From the NCBI RefSeq assembly GCF_900111925.1, contig NZ_FOKA01000020.1:1-64000 (forward strand): a stretch of 64,000 bases of DNA, given 5' to 3'. This document shows positions 58,813-64,000 of the stretch, piece by piece. This DNA comes from Cellulomonas marina. GTDB lineage: Bacteria; Actinomycetota; Actinomycetes; Actinomycetales; Cellulomonadaceae. A program made the translations under genes and the position numbers. The notes below the pieces were generated by a model. That model saw only the letters and a program-made list of their open reading frames with translations. It searched no databases and was not told the origin of the DNA. Position 1 is the first letter of the stretch. The number at the start of each line of letters is the position of its first letter.

Positions 58813-60847
58813 TGCTCACCACCCCCACCGTCTCGATGGTCATGCCGGCGCCGGTCACCTCGGCGTAGGACAGCACGGGCAGGCGGGGCAGCCCCAGCTC
58901 GACGAGGCGGTGCAGCGCCGGGCGGATCGCCGGGGCGCAGACCAGGACCACGCTGCGGCCCTCCGCCTCCGCGCGCCCGGCCGCGTGCCGGAGCTGGCTG
59001 AGCAGGGAGTCCATGCGCTGCGGGTCCAGCAGGAGCTGGGTGCCCGCCTCGCCCGGACGGAGCTGCTCGAGCAGGTGCTGCTCCAGCAGCGGCTCGAGGG
59101 TGAGCACCCGCAGGACGCCGTCCTGGGCGTGCGCCGCCGTGAGCGCGGGCCCGAGCGCGACGCGCGCCGACTCGACGAGGCCCTCGACGTCCGTGCCGAC
59201 CTTCGCGCGCAGCGACAGCGCCTCGTAGATGCGCGCCAGGTCGCGGATCGGCACCTCCTCGGCCAGCAGGCCCTGCAGGACGCGCTGCACCTCGCCCAGG
59301 GTGAGCACGCCCGGGACGAGCTCCTCCACCACCGAGGGGTTGACGCGCTTGAGCGCCTCCGTGAGCTGGCGGACGTCCTCACGGCCCAGCAGGCGGGCGG
59401 CGTTCTGCGTGACGAGCGAGCCGAGGTGCGTGATGAGGACGGACACGCGGTCGACGACGGTGGCGCCGTGCAGCTCGGCCGCGTGCCGCATCTCGGCCGG
59501 CACCCACTTGCCGGGCAGGCCGAAGACCGGCTCCGTGACCGCGGTGCCGGGCAGCGCCGCCAGGTCGTCGCCGAGCGCGAGGACCTGGCCCTGCGGCGCC
59601 TGGCCGCGCCCCACCTCGACCCCGGCGATCTTCACGACGTAGGTGGCCCGCGGCAGGTCCACGCTGTCGCGGGTGCGCACGGGCGGCACGACGATGCCGA
59701 GCTCGAGCGCGACCTTGCGGCGCAGGCCACGGACGCGGGCCAGCAGGTCCTGCTCGGGCCCGGTGCCGACGAGGTCGACGAGGTCCGGCGCCAGCAGGAC
59801 CTCCAGCGTGTGCACGCGCATCTGCTCGATGAGCTGCTCGGGCGTGTCCGACGCAGGTGCGGCGGCGGGCACGACCGCCTCGGCGGCGGCCGCGGCGGCG
59901 GTGCGTGCCTCGGAGGCCTTGATCCGCTGGGAGGCGACGAGGAGCGACGCGCCGACGAGCACGAACGGCAGCTTCGGCATCGACGGCAGCAGCGCGAGGC
60001 CGATGGCCGCCACGCCCGCGATCTGCAGGGCCTGGCGGGACTGCCCGAGCTGCTTGGCGGCCACGGACCCCATGTCGCCCTCGGCGGTCGCGCGGGTGAC
60101 GACGATGCCGGTGGACACCGACAGCAGCAGGGCGGGGATCTGCGTGACGAGGCCGTCGCCGACCGACAGGACGGAGAACTTCTGCACGGACTCCGAGGCC
60201 GACATCCCCATCTGGGCCATGCCGATGACGAACCCGCCGAGCAGGTTGATCGCCGTGATGACGATGCCGGCGATGGCGTCGCCCTTGACGAACTTCGAGC
60301 CGCCGTCCATGGCGCCGTAGAAGTCGGCCTCCGCGGAGATGTCGGCGCGGCGGCGGCGGGCCGTCTCCTCGTCGATGAGGCCGGAGTTGAGGTCGGCGTC
60401 GATGGCCATCTGCTTGCCCGGCATGGCGTCGAGGGTGAAGCGCGCGCCCACCTCCGCCACGCGCCCGGCGCCGTTGGTGATGACGACGAACTGGATGACG
60501 ACGAGGATGAGGAAGATCACCAGGCCGATGACGAGCGACCCGCCGACGACGAAGTGGCCGAACGCCTCGATGACGTGGCCGGCGAACCCGTCGCGCAGCA
60601 CGAGCCGGGTCGAGGCGACGTTGAGCCCGAGCCGGAACAGCGTGAACACGAGGATCAGCGACGGGAAGACGGAGAAGTCCAGCGGCCGCTTGACGTACAT
60701 GCTCGTGAGGAGGATGACGAGCGACGCCGTGATGTTCACGGCGATGAGCAGGTCGAGCAGCGGGTACGGCAGCGGCACGACCAGCAGCAGGACGATCGCG
60801 ACGACCCCCGCGGGGACGGCCATCTGCGCGACGTTCCTGTTCTTCAT
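58790..60847 (-). CDS. flhA: Flagellar export gate protein FlhA
   Basis: The product has 685 residues, normal length. The N-terminal half has eight membrane helices, with VILLTSMYVKRPLDFSVFPS and FRLGLNVASTR (the FHIPEP region), VVGGSLVIGLVIF and the conserved charged loop FTLDAMPGKQMAIDADLN. The C-terminal cytosolic domain docks export substrates. ATG 60847 has GGGAGA 4 nt upstream. It is the inner-membrane channel for flagellar export, together with FlhB and FliPQR. Confidence 0.95.
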   Translation of the reverse strand: MKNRNVAQMAVPAGVVAIVLLLVVPLPYPLLDLLIAVNITASLVILLTSMYVKRPLDFSVFPSLILVFTLFRLGLNVASTRLVLRDGFAGHVIEAFGHFVVGGSLVIGLVIFLILVVIQFVVITNGAGRVAEVGARFTLDAMPGKQMAIDADLNSGLIDEETARRRRADISAEADFYGAMDGGSKFVKGDAIAGIVITAINLLGGFVIGMAQMGMSASESVQKFSVLSVGDGLVTQIPALLLSVSTGIVVTRATAEGDMGSVAAKQLGQSRQALQIAGVAAIGLALLPSMPKLPFVLVGASLLVASQRIKASEARTAAAAAAEAVVPAAAPASDTPEQLIEQMRVHTLEVLLAPDLVDLVGTGPEQDLLARVRGLRRKVALELGIVVPPVRTRDSVDLPRATYVVKIAGVEVGRGQAPQGQVLALGDDLAALPGTAVTEPVFGLPGKWVPAEMRHAAELHGATVVDRVSVLITHLGSLVTQNAARLLGREDVRQLTEALKRVNPSVVEELVPGVLTLGEVQRVLQGLLAEEVPIRDLARIYEALSLRAKVGTDVEGLVESARVALGPALTAAHAQDGVLRVLTLEPLLEQHLLEQLRPGEAGTQLLLDPQRMDSLLSQLRHAAGRAEAEGRSVVLVCAPAIRPALHRLVELGLPRLPVLSYAEVTGAGMTIETVGVVSSGHAIAA

Positions 60848-60857
60848 CGGGTCTCCC

Positions 60858-62201
60858 TCACACGCTGCTCGCCCGCACGGCGACGGCGCCGGTGGGCCCG
60901 TCGTCCCCGGTTCTCTCGGCACCTGCGGCGCCCGGGTTGAGCCGATCGGGTGAGGTCGTCGCCGCAGCGCTCATACCGGTGCTCGTCGCGGGTCTCGTGT
61001 CGGGGGCCGTCACGGGGCTCGTCACGGGGCTCGTCCCGGGGCTGGCGCCGGGGTCCGCCGCCGGACGTGCGGGGCGACGGGCCGTGCGGGCGCGGGCGCG
61101 GTGCGCGGCCGGCGTCTCCTCGGCGACGAGCGAGCCGCCCGGGACCCGGTGCTGCCCGGCGGCCGCACCGCGGCGCCGCAGTGTCATGACGAAGGCGAGC
61201 ACGCGGGCCACGGCGGTGAACAGGTACTCGGGCACCTCGTGGCCCAGCTCGCAGGCGGCGTGCAGCGCGCGTGCCAGGGGCACGTCCTCGACCATCGGCA
61301 CGCGGTGCTCGCCGGCGACCGCGCGCATGCGGGCCGCCACGGCGCCCGACCCCTTCGCGACGACGCGCGGCGCACCCTTGCCGGGCTCGTAGCGCAGCGC
61401 CACGGCCACGTGCGTGGGGTTGACCAGGACGACGTCGGCGTCGGCAACGGCCGCCATCATGCGGTTGCGGCTCATCGCCATCTGCCGCGAGCGGATGGCG
61501 TTCTTGATGAGCGGGTCGCCCTCGGCGGACTTGCTCTCCTCCTTGATCTCCTGCTTGCTCATCCGCGTCTGCTTGCGGTTGCGCCGCACGGTGACGACGA
61601 CGTCGAGCGCCGCGAGGAGCAGGCCCGCGGCGACGCCGGTCCGCAGGAGGGTGCCCGTGCCCTCGCCGGCCAGGCGCAGGACCTCGGACATCGGCAGGGA
61701 GCCCGAGGCGACGAGCACCGGTGCGAGCCCCTTGATCGCCACGAACATGACGAGGCCGACGACCGCGGTCTTCAGCAGCGTCTTGAGCCCCTGCCACATC
61801 GTCTGCGGCCCGACGAGCCGCATGACGGCGGTCTTGGGCTTGAGGTGGTCGACGTGCAGCCGGAGCGGCGTGAAGCGCCAACCGCCCTGCGCGACGCCGA
61901 CGACGAGGGCGGTCAGCGCCACGACCGCCAGCAGCGGGGTGACGGTCGTGACGACGGACGCGAGGCCGTCCCCGAGCAGGCGCACGACGACCTGGGGGTC
62001 GGGGTCGGCGCCGACGGCGGTGACCTGCAGGAGCTGGTCGCGGGCGGCGTCACGCCCGCGCGTGACCACCGACGGCAGCACGACGAGGCCGGCGCCGAGC
62101 ACGACCCAGGTGGAGACGTCCTGCGAGCGGCCGAGCTGCCCCTTGCGGCGCAGCTCCTTCATCCGCTTCGGGGTGGCCTTCTCGGTCTTCTCCCCGCTCA
62201 C
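60858..62201 (-). CDS. flhB: Flagellar export switch protein FlhB
   Basis: The product has 447 residues; typical FlhB has 350-385. It opens with EKTEKATPKRMKELRRKGQ and four membrane helices follow. The cytosolic part has the autocleavage site NPTH in VVLVNPTHVAVALRY, which triggers the switch in export specificity. After about residue 350 an extra Pro/Thr/Ala/Arg-rich tail of about 95 residues includes TSPVTSPVT-like repeats. GTG 62201 overlaps the fliR stop by 4 bp. Confidence 0.95.
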   Translation of the reverse strand: MSGEKTEKATPKRMKELRRKGQLGRSQDVSTWVVLGAGLVVLPSVVTRGRDAARDQLLQVTAVGADPDPQVVVRLLGDGLASVVTTVTPLLAVVALTALVVGVAQGGWRFTPLRLHVDHLKPKTAVMRLVGPQTMWQGLKTLLKTAVVGLVMFVAIKGLAPVLVASGSLPMSEVLRLAGEGTGTLLRTGVAAGLLLAALDVVVTVRRNRKQTRMSKQEIKEESKSAEGDPLIKNAIRSRQMAMSRNRMMAAVADADVVLVNPTHVAVALRYEPGKGAPRVVAKGSGAVAARMRAVAGEHRVPMVEDVPLARALHAACELGHEVPEYLFTAVARVLAFVMTLRRRGAAAGQHRVPGGSLVAEETPAAHRARARTARRPARPAADPGASPGTSPVTSPVTAPDTRPATSTGMSAAATTSPDRLNPGAAGAERTGDDGPTGAVAVRASSV

Positions 62202-63094
62202 GGTGCAATCCCTCCCATGAGCCCGAGGCCGTCCTCGGTGAGCGCCTCGACGACCCCGGGCAGCGCGAGGTACGCGAAGGAGCCGACGACGAGCGTGAGC
62301 AGCACCTTGAGCGGGAAGCCCATCGCGAAGGCGTTGAGCGCCGGCGCCACGCGGGTGAGCAGCCCGAGGCCGACGTCGGCGAGGAAGAGCACGACCACGA
62401 GCGGCCCGGCGATCTGCACGGCCGCGACGACCATCTGCGCGAGGCCGTCGGTGAGGGTGGAGGCGGTGCGCGCCCAGTCGAGGCCGGTGTCGAGGGGCAG
62501 GGCGTCGAAGGAGCGGACGAGCCCGCCGAGCACCAGCTGGTACCCGTCGCCGACGAAGAGCAGCGTCATCGCGGTGAGCTGGTAGAACCGCTGGATGGGA
62601 CCCGCGAGGCTCGCGCTCAGCGGGTCGTAGGCCGCGGCGCCCTGGAAGCCGCCGAGCAGGTCGACCAGCGCGCCCGCGGACTGCACCGCCGCGAAGACGA
62701 GGGAGACGGCGAACCCGAGGGCCGCCCCGACGACGGCCTGCAGGACGAGGGCGAGCAGGAACGCGGCGGTCCCGTCGTCGCCGAGGGGCTCGAGCCGCGG
62801 CCGGAGCGCGAGGGCGACGCCGAGCGCGAGGGCCACCTTGACGGTCCCGGGCACGCCCTTCTGCGCGAAGGGCGGCGCGAGGACGAGGAAGGCCGCCACC
62901 CGGACGCTCGCCAGCAGCGTCGTCGTCAGCTCCGTCATCGCGACGGTGACGTCGATGCCGCCGGCGGGGTCCGTCACGGCCTCGACGCCCTTGGCCGCCA
63001 CGAGCGGCAGCTGGGCGGGCAGCGAGGCGGGCAGCTGGGCGGGCAGCGTGACGGGCAGCGAGCCGGCGAGCACCAGGTCCGCGAGGACCGGCAC
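62198..63094 (-). CDS. fliR: Flagellar export gate protein FliR
   Basis: The product has 298 residues. After a start with Leu-Pro-Ala repeats and about 35 extra residues, six membrane helices follow. Conserved blocks include SVRVAAFLVLAPPF, GFQGAAAYDPLS and VLFLADVGLGLLTRVAPALNAFAMGFPLK. It forms the FliPQR export gate with the genes upstream. GTG 63094 comes 1 nt after the fliQ stop. Confidence 0.93.
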   Translation of the reverse strand: MPVLADLVLAGSLPVTLPAQLPASLPAQLPLVAAKGVEAVTDPAGGIDVTVAMTELTTTLLASVRVAAFLVLAPPFAQKGVPGTVKVALALGVALALRPRLEPLGDDGTAAFLLALVLQAVVGAALGFAVSLVFAAVQSAGALVDLLGGFQGAAAYDPLSASLAGPIQRFYQLTAMTLLFVGDGYQLVLGGLVRSFDALPLDTGLDWARTASTLTDGLAQMVVAAVQIAGPLVVVLFLADVGLGLLTRVAPALNAFAMGFPLKVLLTLVVGSFAYLALPGVVEALTEDGLGLMGGIAP

Positions 63095-63095
63095 G

Positions 63096-63368
63096 TCAGC
63101 CCCCGACGAGGGTCGGCACGGACGCCCAGAGCGCCTCCGTGAACGACACGAGCTCGGCGATCATCCAGTGCCCCGTGAGCACGAGCGCGAGGGCGCAGGC
63201 GACGGCCTTCGGGACGAAGCTCAGGGTGACCTCCTGGATCTGCGTCACCGACTGGACGAGCGAGATCGTGAAGCCCACGACGAGCGAGGTGATGAGCACG
63301 GGGGCGGCCAGCTTGGCGGTCACCCACAGGGCCTGGCTGCCCAGGTGCAGGACGGTGGCGGTGTCCAC
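63096..63368 (-). CDS. fliQ: Flagellar export gate protein FliQ
   Basis: The product has 90 residues, the standard length. Two membrane helices are present with the family blocks ITSLVVGFTISLVQSVTQIQEVTLSFVPK and ALVLTGHWM. GTG 63368 begins 1 nt after the fliP stop, so translation is coupled. Confidence 0.93.
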   Translation of the reverse strand: MDTATVLHLGSQALWVTAKLAAPVLITSLVVGFTISLVQSVTQIQEVTLSFVPKAVACALALVLTGHWMIAELVSFTEALWASVPTLVGG

Positions 63369-63369
63369 G

Positions 63370-64000
63370 TCAGCCTCCGGTTCCGGTGTAGGACCCGACG
63401 AGGGAGGTGATGACCAGCCCCCACCCGTCGACGAGGACGAACAGCAGGAGCTTGAACGGCAGGGAGACCGTCACCGGCGGCAGCATCATCATGCCGAGCG
63501 CCATCAGGGAGGAGCTCACGACCAGGTCGATGACCAGGAACGGGATGAAGACGACGAAGCCCATGATGAACGCCGCGCGCAGCTCGGAGAGCATGAAGGC
63601 GGGCACGAGCGTCGTGAACGGCACCGCTGCCGCGTTCTCCGGGTTCTCCAGGTCGGCGGCGCGGGTCATGAGGGCGATGTCGGCCTCCCGCGTGTGCTCG
63701 AGCATGAAGGCCTGCAGGGGCACCCGGCCCTGCTCGACCGCGGCCGAGAAGGTCAGCTGCCCGTCGAGGTAGGGCTGCAGGCCGGTGGTGTTGATGTCGC
63801 CGAGCACCGGCGCCATGACGAACAGCGACAGGAACAGCGCGAGGCCGGCGAGGACCTGGTTCGGCGGGACGCCCTGCAGGCCGAGCGCGTTCCGCGTCAT
63901 GGCCAGGACGACGAAGATCTTCGTGAAGCTCGTCGTCATGAGCAGCAGCGCCGGCGCGACGGACAGCAGGGTGATCCCGAGCAGGACCACGATCGAGCTG
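63370..64000 (-). CDS. fliP: Flagellar export gate protein FliP, 5' end beyond the window
   Basis: About 210 C-terminal residues are visible; the frame is open to the window edge and the signal-peptide end lies outside. Family blocks: SFTKIFVVLAMTRNALG, PPNQVLAGLALFLSLFVMAPV, then after a soluble loop VPAFMLSELRAAF, DLVVSSSLMALGMMMLPPVTVSLPFK and GWGLVITSLVGSY. FliP assembles first in the export gate. The operon evidently continues upstream. Confidence 0.95.
   Translation of the reverse strand, partial: SSIVVLLGITLLSVAPALLLMTTSFTKIFVVLAMTRNALGLQGVPPNQVLAGLALFLSLFVMAPVLGDINTTGLQPYLDGQLTFSAAVEQGRVPLQAFMLEHTREADIALMTRAADLENPENAAAVPFTTLVPAFMLSELRAAFIMGFVVFIPFLVIDLVVSSSLMALGMMMLPPVTVSLPFKLLLFVLVDGWGLVITSLVGSYTGTGG

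Overview
The window is very GC-rich, densely packed DNA from an actinobacterium. DUF222-type HNH nuclease, IdeR/DtxR-type regulator, mycobacterial-type SerC, AMIN-like lipoprotein, LAxTG surface protein and complete flagellar/chemotaxis genes together fit a motile member of the Micrococcales, most like Cellulomonadaceae. That placement is inference from gene content, not a database result. No tRNA, rRNA, CRISPR array, prophage or complete insertion sequence was found.

Layout. 0-5.6 kb: 3' end of a DUF222/HNH nuclease gene, an array of about seven 31-bp repeats, a membrane-anchored molybdopterin oxidoreductase preceded by a coupled 29-codon ORF, and small secreted or membrane proteins. 5.6-13 kb: sugar O-acetyltransferase/TetR pair, an MFS exporter, two DUF202 membrane proteins, a lipoprotein, and a NarL-type two-component system with a divergent membrane protein. 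13-23 kb: two membrane GGDEF-EAL proteins, a DUF5996 protein, an AMIN-like lipoprotein, a GNAT acetyltransferase and a CYTH-CHAD protein. 23-31 kb: zinc alcohol dehydrogenase operon, OsmC, aldo/keto reductase, DDAH-like hydrolase, tandem universal stress protein and a small HNH protein. 31-40 kb: NlpC/P60 hydrolase behind a convincing c-di-AMP (ydaO/yuaA) riboswitch, IdeR-like regulator divergent from serC, a LASTG surface protein broken by a frameshift, a DUF4012 protein and an MFS/MarR pair. 40-46 kb: VanZ, UDP-glucose dehydrogenase, AzgA-type purine permease and a secreted propeller/LamG protein.

46.5-64 kb is a motility region, all on the minus strand. In transcription order it reads fliP-fliQ-fliR-flhB-flhA-flhF-like-csrA, then a sugar-binding protein gene (frameshifted) coupled to a chemoreceptor gene, then cheA-cheW, then cheB-cheR-cheY-cheX-cheY-cheX-like. 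Strong hairpins split the chemotaxis genes into at least three transcription units. The receptor feeds CheA/CheW; CheB and CheR adapt the receptor; two CheY proteins are each followed by a CheX-type phosphatase candidate; FlhA/B and FliP/Q/R form the flagellar export gate.

Most noteworthy: (i) an orphan ChvE/XylF-like binding protein welded to a chemoreceptor, with no transporter genes; (ii) an FlhF homologue that has lost its P-loop; (iii) duplicated CheY-CheX modules; (iv) many genes whose start codon lies 6-7 nt after a TANNNT -10 element, which implies leaderless transcripts, csrA included; (v) in-frame 12-15 bp tandem repeats in the N-terminal tails of SerC and OsmC; (vi) two genes each broken by what looks like one missing base, which may be real or sequencing errors.
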